From: Chitinophaga sancti
GTDB taxonomy: Bacteria; Bacteroidota; Bacteroidia; Chitinophagales; Chitinophagaceae
Length of the DNA: 64,000 nucleotides
Reading direction: 5' to 3'
Assembly: GCF_034424315.1 (NCBI RefSeq)
Contig: NZ_CP139972.1
Span: 1,612,001 to 1,676,000 of the forward strand
Of the stretch, positions 1-8,402 are shown piece after piece (positions within the stretch are counted from its first letter, which is position 1; each line of letters starts with the position of its first letter). The translations under genes and the position numbers were made by a program. The notes beneath the pieces were generated by a model that worked only from the letters and a program-made list of their open reading frames with translations, was not told where the DNA came from and ran no database searches.

Positions 1-2367
1 AATTCAGGTAATACTGCATGGACAAAAGATCAGGCAGACTTTACGATGAGCAACATGTCCTATGATGCTAATGGTAACCTGCTTTCACTAAACAGACAAG
101 GTTTAAAAAACACGACAGTCGCATCCATAGATAAACTGCAATATTCTTACCTTACAGGCACTAACCAGCTGCGTATGGTAATAGATAATGCAAATGATGC
201 CTCCAGCACACTGGGAGATTTTAAAGAGCCGGATGCTAACCATACTTCTAATACTTCCAATCCTGATAATGATGTAGACTATCAGTATGATGCAAATGGC
301 AACCTCGTCGTTGACAAGAATAAAGGCATTGAAAGTACTACCTATAATTTCCTAAACCTTCCAGAGCTGATCACCTTTACCGGAAAAGGCACTATCCAAA
401 ACGTATATGATGCCAATGGTTTAAAATTGAAAACGATCGTAACGGATAATACCGTATCACCTGCCGTTGTAACCACGACAGATTATATAACAGGTGCCAT
501 TTACAAAAACGATGTACCGGTGTCTGTAGACCATGAAACGGGCCGTATCCGCGCTATTGTACAGAATGGACAGACTACCGGCTGGACTTACGATTATTTT
601 GAAAAAGATTATCAGGGTAATATCCGTATGGTGTTGACCGAACAAACAGATCTGAGCATCTATGCAGCTACTATGGAAACGGCTAGTGCTACAATTGAGA
701 CAGCCCTGTTTAGTAACGTAGATGAAACAAGAACAGAAACACCTGTGGGGTATCCGGAGGATCATACCACTGTTGAGAATGCAAAAGTGGCCAAACTAAA
801 TGCAAAACAAGGTGGTAAGAAGATAGGGCCGTCTCTGGTATTAAGAGTAATGGCCGGAGATACGATCCGTATCAGAACAAAAGCCTTCTACAAATCTGAT
901 GGTCCAGCCAATCAGCATGACGCACCCTTAGACGATATGGTGGTTGCGCTGGCAAATGCATTTACGCCCGGTAGTAACGCTGGCGATATGCATAATGTGG
1001 CAAACAATACAGGAACTCCGTTCAATTATAACTTTAAGCAGTCATGGAAGGACATGCGGAAGAAAGACCCGGAACTTGCAGGCCGGCCAAAAGCTTATCT
1101 GAATTACGTCTTATTTGACGAACAGATGAAAATGGTGGATAATAACAGTGGTTATAAACAAGTACAAAATACACCAGATGCGCTACAGGATCTAGCTGTA
1201 GAAATATTGCCTGTATCAGAAACAGGGCTTATGTATATATACACCAGCAACGAAACAGCTACGGATGTGTACTTTGATAATACGGTTGTAAGTCTTTCAT
1301 CCGGACCTTTGCTGGAAGAGACGCATTATTATCCTTTTGGCCTTCTCATGGATGGTATCAGCTCCAATGTATTGAAAGGCACTACCTATGAGCGGAATAA
1401 TTATAAATATGGAGGTAAACAATTGAAGTCAGGAGAATTCTCTGATGGCAGTGGTTTAGAGCTGTATGACTTTGCTGCTCGTCAGCTGGATCCTCAGCTG
1501 GGAAGGTGGAATTCGCCAGATCCATTATCTGATGAGGGTACCGACTGGACACCATACAGATATGGATTTAATAATCCAATGAGGTACACTGACCCAACGG
1601 GTTTGTTTGAGGTAGATGGAGAAGGCAATCTTTATTTCTCAAAGGATGATGAAATTTCTAAATTATTGGAATATGTGACAGCAAATCCTTCAGGAAGTTT
1701 CGGGGATATTTTTAAATTTGTAACTGATTCGAGAAATGGATTTGTATGGGATCTGCCTGAAGTGGTGGTAAGAGGAAATAATGATAAAGCATGGCAGGAT
1801 GCAAGGAATCAAATTTATAATGAAGTGGCGGATGCGCTGAAATTGTTAGGAGGAGGACCAGAAGCTCCTGCTACAAAACCGAAGGCAAAAGCAAATAAAG
1901 CAGCATCTGCATTACCATCTACTTTATCACCTGACCAAGCTACAGCGGCAAAGATGTTTAAGGGAATAACCTTCGGTGATAAACTGGATATCAATTTAGC
2001 TATTGCTCACCTGTGGAAGAATAAGGAGGAAAGTCCCAACCATCAATGTGCTAAATATCTCAGAGAAGGATTGGAAGCTGGGGGTATGAACACCACTGGA
2101 CGCCCGAGACCAGCTGAAGACTATGGTCCATTTTTATTGGCAAAAGGGTTTAAATTTGTGACCTCGGACATAACGAATTACACACCCGTAAGAGGAGATA
2201 TTGCTGTCATGCAATCATTTACTCTTAACGGGAAATATACGGCGTACGGTCATATTCAGATGTATACAGGTACTGCCTGGGTATCTGACTTTGCTAATAA
2301 AGTTGATTTTTGGCCTGGTTCTGGCTATAGGACCGCAAAACCTCCAACACAAATCTTTAGATGGTAA
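1..2367 (+). CDS. RHS repeat protein with C-terminal peptidoglycan-amidase-like toxin tip (5' end outside window)
   Basis: The frame is open from base 1, so this is the 3' part of a larger gene. YD-type repeats appear early (YDANGNL twice), followed by the RHS core ending around 1480-1610 (DPQLGRWNSPDPL, then YGFNNPMRYTDPTGLF). After that conserved end the sequence changes character, as in polymorphic toxins. The tip (about 1920-2367) has a cysteine in NHQCAKYLREGL (2047-2049) and a histidine in GHIQMYTG (2251-2253), the Cys/His arrangement of NlpC/P60-CHAP-like and T6SS amidase effectors. I infer a cell-wall hydrolase toxin delivered to competitors. The next gene is a likely periplasmic lipoprotein immunity factor, which suits a toxin acting on peptidoglycan. 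RHS assignment is firm; the toxin activity is an inference from motif and context. Confidence 0.85.
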   Translation, partial: NSGNTAWTKDQADFTMSNMSYDANGNLLSLNRQGLKNTTVASIDKLQYSYLTGTNQLRMVIDNANDASSTLGDFKEPDANHTSNTSNPDNDVDYQYDANGNLVVDKNKGIESTTYNFLNLPELITFTGKGTIQNVYDANGLKLKTIVTDNTVSPAVVTTTDYITGAIYKNDVPVSVDHETGRIRAIVQNGQTTGWTYDYFEKDYQGNIRMVLTEQTDLSIYAATMETASATIETALFSNVDETRTETPVGYPEDHTTVENAKVAKLNAKQGGKKIGPSLVLRVMAGDTIRIRTKAFYKSDGPANQHDAPLDDMVVALANAFTPGSNAGDMHNVANNTGTPFNYNFKQSWKDMRKKDPELAGRPKAYLNYVLFDEQMKMVDNNSGYKQVQNTPDALQDLAVEILPVSETGLMYIYTSNETATDVYFDNTVVSLSSGPLLEETHYYPFGLLMDGISSNVLKGTTYERNNYKYGGKQLKSGEFSDGSGLELYDFAARQLDPQLGRWNSPDPLSDEGTDWTPYRYGFNNPMRYTDPTGLFEVDGEGNLYFSKDDEISKLLEYVTANPSGSFGDIFKFVTDSRNGFVWDLPEVVVRGNNDKAWQDARNQIYNEVADALKLLGGGPEAPATKPKAKANKAASALPSTLSPDQATAAKMFKGITFGDKLDINLAIAHLWKNKEESPNHQCAKYLREGLEAGGMNTTGRPRPAEDYGPFLLAKGFKFVTSDITNYTPVRGDIAVMQSFTLNGKYTAYGHIQMYTGTAWVSDFANKVDFWPGSGYRTAKPPTQIFRW

Positions 2368-2372
2368 TAAAT

Positions 2373-2810
2373 ATGAAAACAAATTTCCTTACATCCTTTT
2401 TAGCCTGCGTATTAACAGTGTTTAGTTACGCATGTTCCGCTCAGAGTCAGGCACCAGTAGACAAAGCTGCCGTTATGCTCAAGCAATTTTATACTGCCTA
2501 CATTACTGTAATTTCAAACGAACATAACAACGACAAAGAAGAGAAAATCAGGAAACGGTATGCTACTGCGAAGCTATTGAAGAAGATACAGGACCTGACA
2601 GACAAGGAGGAACTTGATTATGATCTATTTTTGAATGCACAGGATGCTGACACACACACACTTCCTTATCTGAAAATAGTAAAGGATCCTAAAAAGCCAG
2701 ATACATATAATGTATCCTATGGTGATTCTTTTACGAAAAACGTGACCAACATTAAAGTGCATGTCATCAAAGAAGGAGAGAATTATAAGATAGATGATGT
2801 CTTAAATTAA
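2373..2810 (+). CDS. Putative lipoprotein immunity protein (DUF3828-like)
   Basis: Small exported protein directly after the RHS toxin. An ATG at 2361 overlaps the toxin stop, but the ATG at 2373 gives a clean signal peptide (MKTNFLTSFLACVLTVFSYAC) whose final SYAC resembles a lipobox, so it is probably a periplasmic or outer-membrane lipoprotein. The mature part contains a DYDLFLNAQD stretch, which I associate with the DUF3828 family, followed by a short beta-rich C-terminus ending VHVIKEGENYKIDDVLN. Position next to a peptidoglycan-targeting toxin tip suggests it is the cognate immunity protein. The family assignment rests on one recalled motif; the immunity role is contextual. Confidence 0.6.
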   Translation: MKTNFLTSFLACVLTVFSYACSAQSQAPVDKAAVMLKQFYTAYITVISNEHNNDKEEKIRKRYATAKLLKKIQDLTDKEELDYDLFLNAQDADTHTLPYLKIVKDPKKPDTYNVSYGDSFTKNVTNIKVHVIKEGENYKIDDVLN

Positions 2811-3278
2811 AGCCTAAATGAGTAATAAAGACAATCATAAAAGTGTGCGGAAACACACGAAAATGCAATACAGAAAGGGGCTTAAGGGGATGTATTGAAT
2901 TACCTTTTTAGTTAATGATATTGCTAATCCTCTTGAATAGTCTTTAATTTTGCTTAAACCGCCAGCTCTATAAAAGGGGATGACGGCCAACTGGGTTTAA
3001 TTTGACATAGCTAATAGATTATAGCGGAAAGGTCGGAGATATCTCCGGCCTTTTGCTTTTTAAGGTGGTCTTTGCCTTTGATGAGGCTAGGTTCTGTGAT
3101 AAGAAGGCCTCAATTCAGGTTGATGTCCAGCTCAGTTGCATTCCGGGAGATCAGCCTATCTACTCCAGGATATCCTGCTGGTAAAGCTGTCCTTTGTTTA
3201 CGAACACGAAAAAAGAAGCGCAGCGAAAGAAATTGCAAGTTAACCTACTGTCCATTTTCTTGTTACGATTCCACCCTG
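2811..3278. other. Intergenic stretch with hairpin, no intact gene
   Basis: No convincing intact gene. Around 3063-3182 one frame reads as a short protein-like relic (KKASIQVDVQLSCIPGDQP) that stops at 3182; I do not recognise it. The main feature is the hairpin at 3028-3053. Confidence 0.5.
3028..3053. repeat. Hairpin, inverted copy of the one at 3661-3686
   Basis: Palindrome AAAGGTCGGAGATATCTC followed by CGGCCTTT, then a T-rich run (terminator-like). It is the exact reverse complement of 3661-3686, and a close relative lies beside the tRNA-Leu gene (60279-60304). The two inverted copies bracket the recombinase relic between them. Confidence 0.75.
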
Positions 3279-3660
3279 TCTATTGTGGCAAAGTCTTTCT
3301 TGCAGCGTACAAGAACGAGGCAGCGCATTGCGTAAAAGGGATTCATCAGCCAATTGTGTCAGAACAATTGTTTGATGATGTTCAGGATGTATTGAAGGGC
3401 AAAAAACGTAAGGTGAGGGTTAATGCCTTTACGGAAATCGATATTCACCTACCTCTTAGGGGATTTCTGATCTGCCAGCGTTATGGGAAACCATTAAGGG
3501 GAAGTGGTTCCCGTGGTAATGGAGGCATATACTATTATTACCACTGCCAGTCAGTCAAACTATGCAAGGAGCGGTTTCGGGCTGAAACAGCCAACGAGAT
3601 CTTTGTAAAGCAACTCAGCAAGATTGCCGTGAATGTGGACCTTGACCCCCTAAAACAAGA

Positions 3661-3686
3661 AAAGGCCGGAGATATCTCCGACCTTT
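3661..3686. terminator. Hairpin before att-like core
   Basis: Perfect or near-perfect dyad with AAAGGCCGGAG and CTCCGACCTTT arms. It precedes the att-like core by 8 bases, the same arrangement as at 60279-60313. Confidence 0.7.
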
Positions 3687-3694
3687 CCGCCATA

Positions 3695-3722
3695 GTGCCC
3701 AGAACGAGGGAAGAAACGAACC
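3695..3722. repeat. att-like tRNA-Leu 3'-end remnant
   Basis: GTGCCCAGAAC followed by a degraded GAACC matches the 3' end of the tRNA-Leu gene read on the opposite strand (60313 onward). I interpret it as the left boundary of the composite island. Confidence 0.65.
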
Positions 3723-4004
3723 TAATATTTAAAGATTTAATCATGCTTTGCCAATTCCCTTAACCTGACAAGTTGGCAAATATTACAATTATATTTGAAA
3801 TCCACATTACATTAATTGAGTAAAAAGATGTGCCCCATTAAGGGTAATGTTAAATTTTATACGGAAAACATAAAATAATTTAAAAATATGAAGGTTAATT
3901 ATAGCAGATTGATCATTAATAATATTATTTGATTATCAGATTGATTTTCAGATTTTTAATTAATGGCATAACTAGTATTTATATGGTTATATGAGAACTT
4001 TGTG

Positions 4005-4012
4005 TATCTTTG
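4005..4012 (+). promoter_or_regulatory. Bacteroidota-type -7 promoter element
   Basis: TATCTTTG fits TAnnTTTG and sits 20 bases before the ATG at 4033. The matching -33 element is weak. Confidence 0.5.
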
Positions 4013-4032
4013 ATGTACAACAACAAATTATC

Positions 4033-4212
4033 ATGAGCGATAAGGACATCCAAAGACTGAAAGAATTAGCAGAGAAAAAGCTGGCTAATGGTATTTCGAA
4101 GGAGGAAGCTCTTCGTTCATTACAACGTGCTGGGCATCTTGATAACAATGGCAAGTTTACGGCTCAATACCAAAATCTAGCGCAAGCCGTACAGAATGCC
4201 ACCAAACAGTGA
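4033..4212 (+). CDS. Small putative antitoxin-like protein
   Basis: Protein of 59 residues starting MSDKDIQRLK; an upstream in-frame ATG at 3991 lies before the likely promoter element, so 4033 is preferred. It is predicted helical and carries ISKEEALRSLQRAGHLD, a pattern I recall from small proteins encoded just before ADP-ribosyltransferase-like genes. The next gene begins 11 bases downstream on the same strand, an operon-like arrangement in which the small first gene would be the antitoxin or regulator. Function is inferred from position only. Confidence 0.6.
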   Translation: MSDKDIQRLKELAEKKLANGISKEEALRSLQRAGHLDNNGKFTAQYQNLAQAVQNATKQ

Positions 4213-4223
4213 GTTAATTTTTC

Positions 4224-4913
4224 ATGTACGATGTTCGATCTAACCTTGTAATAGGGTTTCACGGTTGTGATAAAGCTACAAGAGACGAATTAATAAATAA
4301 TCCTCAACACATTAAAATTAGCGAGAAGCCATACGATTGGCTCGGTCATGGGTTTTATTTATGGGAAAATAATTGTGAAAGAGCGTTGCAGTGGTCCACC
4401 AACAAAGCCTCTCGTGGGGAAATTAAGGAACCTGCAGTAGTGGGAGCAATTATTCATCTAGGATATTGTTGCGATTTTCTCGACTCCAAATATATTGGGC
4501 TTCTTAAACCTTATTACCTGGCAATGTACGAGTCCTATACTCAACTTGGCCAAAAAATTCCAGTAAACAAAGATCTACCTAAGGATCCACATAAGGACCG
4601 ACTCTTGCGAGAACTGGATTGTGCTGTTATTGAGTACATGCATGCCGAGATTACCAATAGCTATAAGAATGACCTAGATTCCAGAGGAATTACAGATATC
4701 AAGCTATTTGATACCGTGAGGGGAGTGTTTACAGAAGGTGGGCCAGCATTTGACGGAGCAGGTATCTTGGAAAAAAATCATATCCAGATTTGCATAAGAA
4801 ATTTCGATAGTATTAAAGGCTTCTTCATTCCAAGACAGGAGGCTGATTTCTTATCTTGGTCATTTGATAAATATTTGTCACCTGCTTCTGAGGCTTCAGA
4901 AGTAGTAGCATAA
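4224..4913 (+). CDS. ADP-ribosyltransferase-fold protein (DUF3990-like), candidate toxin
   Basis: Protein of 229 residues. The N-terminus has IGFHGCDKATRDEL and then YDWLGHGFYLWENNCERALQW. A His in the first strand and a Tyr in the GFY segment are the landmarks of H-Y-E type ADP-ribosyltransferase folds such as DUF3990 and PARP-like proteins. Near the C-terminus, EKNHIQICIRN precedes a final strand, as expected for the third catalytic region. With the small upstream gene it forms a two-gene unit resembling a toxin-antitoxin pair at the left edge of a defence island. Target and activity are unknown; family assignment is by motif memory. Confidence 0.65.
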   Translation: MYDVRSNLVIGFHGCDKATRDELINNPQHIKISEKPYDWLGHGFYLWENNCERALQWSTNKASRGEIKEPAVVGAIIHLGYCCDFLDSKYIGLLKPYYLAMYESYTQLGQKIPVNKDLPKDPHKDRLLRELDCAVIEYMHAEITNSYKNDLDSRGITDIKLFDTVRGVFTEGGPAFDGAGILEKNHIQICIRNFDSIKGFFIPRQEADFLSWSFDKYLSPASEASEVVA

Positions 4914-5030
4914 TAGACCTATGGGGCGGTTTTGTTTATTAATCTAGATTTTTCTTATCTGCCTGATATTGCAAAATAAGGTCCAAGTAAATGAATTATT
5001 TAGACCTTATTTTACATCAATCCTACATTA

Positions 5031-5717
5031 TTAAGTTAATATTTTATCAAACATTTCGGCAAAAATTGCTTGTCGCTTAAGTCTATCTTCAGTTATATTT
5101 CCAATAGAATTAATGATATCTAAAGCTTTTTTAAAAACTTCCACAGCTTGGTCATTATGCGAAGACATCATTTCAATTATTTTATCACACTCCTTTTCGA
5201 TTTGTTTGGAATTCAAGGCCGGAACATTCTTACCAAATACTAAGACTCTAACTAATGGCAGCATATGCCATTTGTATTTTCTTGAATTTTGAGGAATATG
5301 ATTTTTGGCTACTAATAAATGAAGTCTATAAAGAGTTAAGCAACCAGCATAGTATACAGATTCTTTTACATTATCATCAAAGATAATTTCGGAAAATTCA
5401 TCATACATTATTTTTTTATAACGAAATGCCAAATCAGGTCTTTGGCAAAACATAGCAGTAACACATTTAGCTGCGACATCAATCGGGAAAATTCTTATTA
5501 AAGGAATTTCTATACCTACATATTGTTTATCTCTTCTTTCAAAATAAATTCTACTTTCTTGACCTTCATATGTATTAAAGTATTGCTCAACTTTTTTCGC
5601 AATTGGTCGAAGTGAGAAAAACTGAGCATCATCTACCTTTGTTTGACTGTTAGTCGCTCTAACTAATTCAGAAAAGACATCCTCATTTGAAGTTTCGACT
5701 ACTTTCAAATTTACCAT
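5031..5717 (-). pseudogene. C-terminal fragment of AIPR (abortive infection phage resistance) protein
   Basis: The fragment opens with VNLKVVETSNEDVFSELV and then RATNSQTKVDDAQFFSL, closely matching the middle of AIPR-family proteins (the TNSQT motif and the following aromatic ERR segment, here YFERRDKQYVG). Full-length AIPR proteins are around 600 residues; only the last ~230 remain. Its reading frame continues for a few codons upstream of the ATG into the 3' end of the HerA gene (DDKVMVNLKVV), so the ATG at 5717 is not a natural start. I infer that a deletion fused this gene tail to the truncated HerA gene. Probably non-functional. Confidence 0.75.
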
Positions 5718-7036
5718 GACCTTATCATCAAGCTCTTAATTCTTAATAATACTCCAATAATTGTGTTAAGAATCGAATTTGGAACACCAGATAAATCCAT
5801 TATTGTAATAGGTTTGTCACTTCCTATCCATTCTAGAATCAAAGAATCTAAATCTTTTTCCGTTTTTCCATTTTCGTCAGGAGTCCAATCCCCTGGCTTA
5901 AACAAAAAATCAAATCTTGGTATTCTTAGTTTGGAACCTAAAGAGTGTAATTGTTGACTATTAGTTAATGGAGAGTCTATAGGATGTTGGACACGATCTC
6001 CATTAGCAGTGTTGGTATTTACTGGCTTAAAAACAGGTGGAATCGCTTTGGCCGGATCTCCTTTTATCTCATTACCTTTATCATCAATTTCAAACGCTAA
6101 AGGCTTACCTGGTTTATCCGGATAAAACTTACCTAAAGTTTTAGTGTATAGATCATGCCACAAGTGATTTAGACTAAATGGAATAGGAGAATCGACATTT
6201 AAACAGTCCGTATTTATTCCATTCTTGGGATATGTTATTAAACTTTTAATTTTTGCGTTTGTAATTCTTTCTAACACTGTATTGTAGTCCTTCTCACTGC
6301 TAAATTGGCCAAAGCTGATTCCAATCAATTCTTCAAAGCTAAGAGCCCAGAAAGGGATAAATAAATCTTTTTCAAAACTGCCTTCAGTTTTATCTGCATT
6401 TACCTTAAAAATGTGAGCTCTGTCTTTCAATGCATTCCCATATTCTCCATGTAAGTCAAAAACTATTACCCTTGCAGAAGGATAATTTACAGGATCAGAA
6501 ATAGCATTTAAGATACTTGCCACTGTAGTAGATTTACCTGAACCTGTCGTACCGACAATGGCTGAGTGACGAGTAATTAATTTATTGATATCTATTAAAG
6601 CGGGAATAGATTCAGCTCCTGCGATATGCCCTACCTTTACAAAGTAAGGTTTTTCTGGCTGCCCATAAATTTTTTTAAGATCAACCTCTGAAACAAGGTG
6701 AACCTCGTCACTAATGGTAGGATATTGCGATATGCCTCTTTGGAATGAACCGTTCCTTTGACCTTCGCCAATAAGCTGAACTTTGATCCATCTATATCCA
6801 TAAGGTTGCGTTAATACTTGGTTTTCTGGAACAGCACTGGCCCCAACTTGAGTTACGATACCAAACAAATCAATATATCCAATTGGAATTTTTACAAAGG
6901 AACCAATTTGTCCAATCCGATATCCTTCTCCATCAACATAGGTAAGACCAGACGGCGCTGTGTTGTCTAACGCGATATTTAGCGATGTGCCGCTTACATC
7001 TTGGATAGTACCTAAATAAGTGGATTTAAACGCCAT
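5711..7036 (-). pseudogene. HerA-type ATPase, 3'-truncated (SIR2-HerA system)
   Basis: The N-terminal HAS-barrel-like region is followed by a Walker A motif (GTTGSGKSTT) and the VIVFDLHGEYG strand typical of HerA/FtsK-like ATPases. The protein stops at 441 residues just after NTIIGVLLRI, where homologues continue into the Walker B (EEAH-type) and arginine-finger region. The last eight residues (KSLMIRSW) are unrelated and arise where the sequence enters the AIPR fragment. Without Walker B it should not hydrolyse ATP. It overlaps the upstream SIR2 gene by 11 bases, showing they were one operon. SIR2-HerA pairs are a known anti-phage system; here the helicase half looks broken. Confidence 0.85.
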
Positions 7037-8336
7037 CTTGCTTTATTTTAAATTGTTCCTTACCAATTAGCTCCTGAAGAAAATCTCCTAATACTGCGAA
7101 ATCTCCCAGTAGGAATTCATATTTCACTATTTTCTCTTCGGTGTCTTTTCCTTCGCTATCTTTAATAGGTATTAATTTTTGTTTCACAGCATTTGCTATA
7201 TTCTCTTCGGCATCGTATTCAGATTTAGTAGGTTTCCATTTTGCCCTTAGTCCTCCAATTATCGCCTCATCAAAAGTCCATATACTCAAATTGGATCTGT
7301 TTTCTGCTAACTCAGTTGCCTTTTCATAATTATTAGTGGTTGTAACAACAATTTTGTCTTCTTTATCCTCTTCTTCCTTGATTGTGGTGAGATTCCCAAA
7401 TAATAATGCAATAACCATTGCAGTTGGATTAGCACGTAAAGCGTTTAGAATTGTATCGTTTAAATGTTCATCGCTGAAAGAATATCCAGACATTATAAGG
7501 ACCGCTGAATTCTGCCTTAGAAATTTATTTAGTCTATCAATTAAGGCTAAATATGGCATCTTTCGACTTTGATCGTATTTTAAATGAGACGGATGAATAA
7601 TGTAAGAATCTGTTCCATTGAGACTTGTTGAACGATATACATCCTTATTCTCCCTTAAATACCAATTGATTGAGCCATGTATTTTCCAAAGCCTTGTCCA
7701 ATGATTAGGTATTACTCCATCTTCAACTGCTCTTAAGTCAAAAAATGGAAAGCGAGTTCCAACAAAACCATCGAAATAGGGAACCTTTAATGATTCAAAA
7801 GCTTCTTCCATCAATAGATCATAATTTGTTGTAAATATTTCAATTGGTGTGTCACGCTCAATATTATTTACCCATTTCGCTAATTTGTGATATGGTGTTT
7901 TGTTATCAGGCAAATTAACGTCCAGCTTTTCAGCAATTTTCTTGCACACTAATTTTTCCAGATCTGCTAATTCAGATTCTCCAAATCCTCTAATATCTGA
8001 TGCTCCTTTTGAAATCTGCATCATTCCTCTTAAAAAACTCAGGATATCTTCTATCGTTGGAATGGCTTTTCCAGTTTTAATAACTTCTTCAATCAACTTT
8101 GAATAACTGTAAGCTAAACTCCGCTTTGTCTGCGGTATTTCCTCTGTTTCCTTGTCGATTTGCTCTTTAATGTATTTGGTCAACCCTGAAACATCAGGTA
8201 TTAAAGGCCATTCTTTATCAGGCATAGCTACAGCTAAAGGACATCCTGCTGATACGAAAAAACCTACAGGCTTCTTATCTTGTGATAATGTCTGCCTTAG
8301 ATATTTGGATTGACGAATTGGATCATGAAAGCTCAT
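7026..8336 (-). CDS. SIR2-family NADase of a SIR2-HerA defence pair
   Basis: Protein of 436 residues with SIR2 signatures in order: a glycine-rich loop (FFVSAGCPLAV), the IFTTNYDLLMEEAF segment supplying the catalytic Asn, and WKIHGSINWY with the catalytic His. A second Rossmann-like half contains AVLIMSGYSFSDEHLN. Proteins of this size beside HerA are the effector half of SIR2-HerA (Nezha-type) systems that deplete NAD upon phage infection. Catalytic residues are present, but its HerA partner directly downstream is truncated, so the pair may be inactive or unregulated. The start MSFHDPIRQS is the first ATG of the frame. Confidence 0.85.
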   Translation of the reverse strand: MSFHDPIRQSKYLRQTLSQDKKPVGFFVSAGCPLAVAMPDKEWPLIPDVSGLTKYIKEQIDKETEEIPQTKRSLAYSYSKLIEEVIKTGKAIPTIEDILSFLRGMMQISKGASDIRGFGESELADLEKLVCKKIAEKLDVNLPDNKTPYHKLAKWVNNIERDTPIEIFTTNYDLLMEEAFESLKVPYFDGFVGTRFPFFDLRAVEDGVIPNHWTRLWKIHGSINWYLRENKDVYRSTSLNGTDSYIIHPSHLKYDQSRKMPYLALIDRLNKFLRQNSAVLIMSGYSFSDEHLNDTILNALRANPTAMVIALLFGNLTTIKEEEDKEDKIVVTTTNNYEKATELAENRSNLSIWTFDEAIIGGLRAKWKPTKSEYDAEENIANAVKQKLIPIKDSEGKDTEEKIVKYEFLLGDFAVLGDFLQELIGKEQFKIKQDGV

Positions 8337-8402
8337 TATGTTAATTTTAATATTTGCATAAGAAATTTAGCTAACTGTTCCTTGTTAGGTACGATTTGTC
8401 TT

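Larger units (their letters stand above)
3279..3722 (+). pseudogene. Relic of large serine recombinase C-terminal half
   Basis: From about 3279 the translation matches the intact recombinase at 58780-60546 almost residue for residue (PVYCGKVFLAAYKNEAAHC, then GIHQPIVSEQL, then FTEIDIHLPLRGFLICQR). The N-terminal catalytic domain is absent. An internal deletion corresponding to roughly 59815-60255 of the intact copy joins the sequence before VNAPIID directly to DLDPLKQEK. One zinc-ribbon cysteine has become tyrosine (QRYGKP versus QRCGKP). The relic ends in the same hairpin and GTGCCCAG core that follow the intact gene, so it marks an older integration at the same site. Non-functional. Confidence 0.9.

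Noticed and set aside
3072..3335. Plus-strand frame before the recombinase relic
   Set aside because: Overlaps the relic in another frame with arginine-rich composition; no support as a gene.
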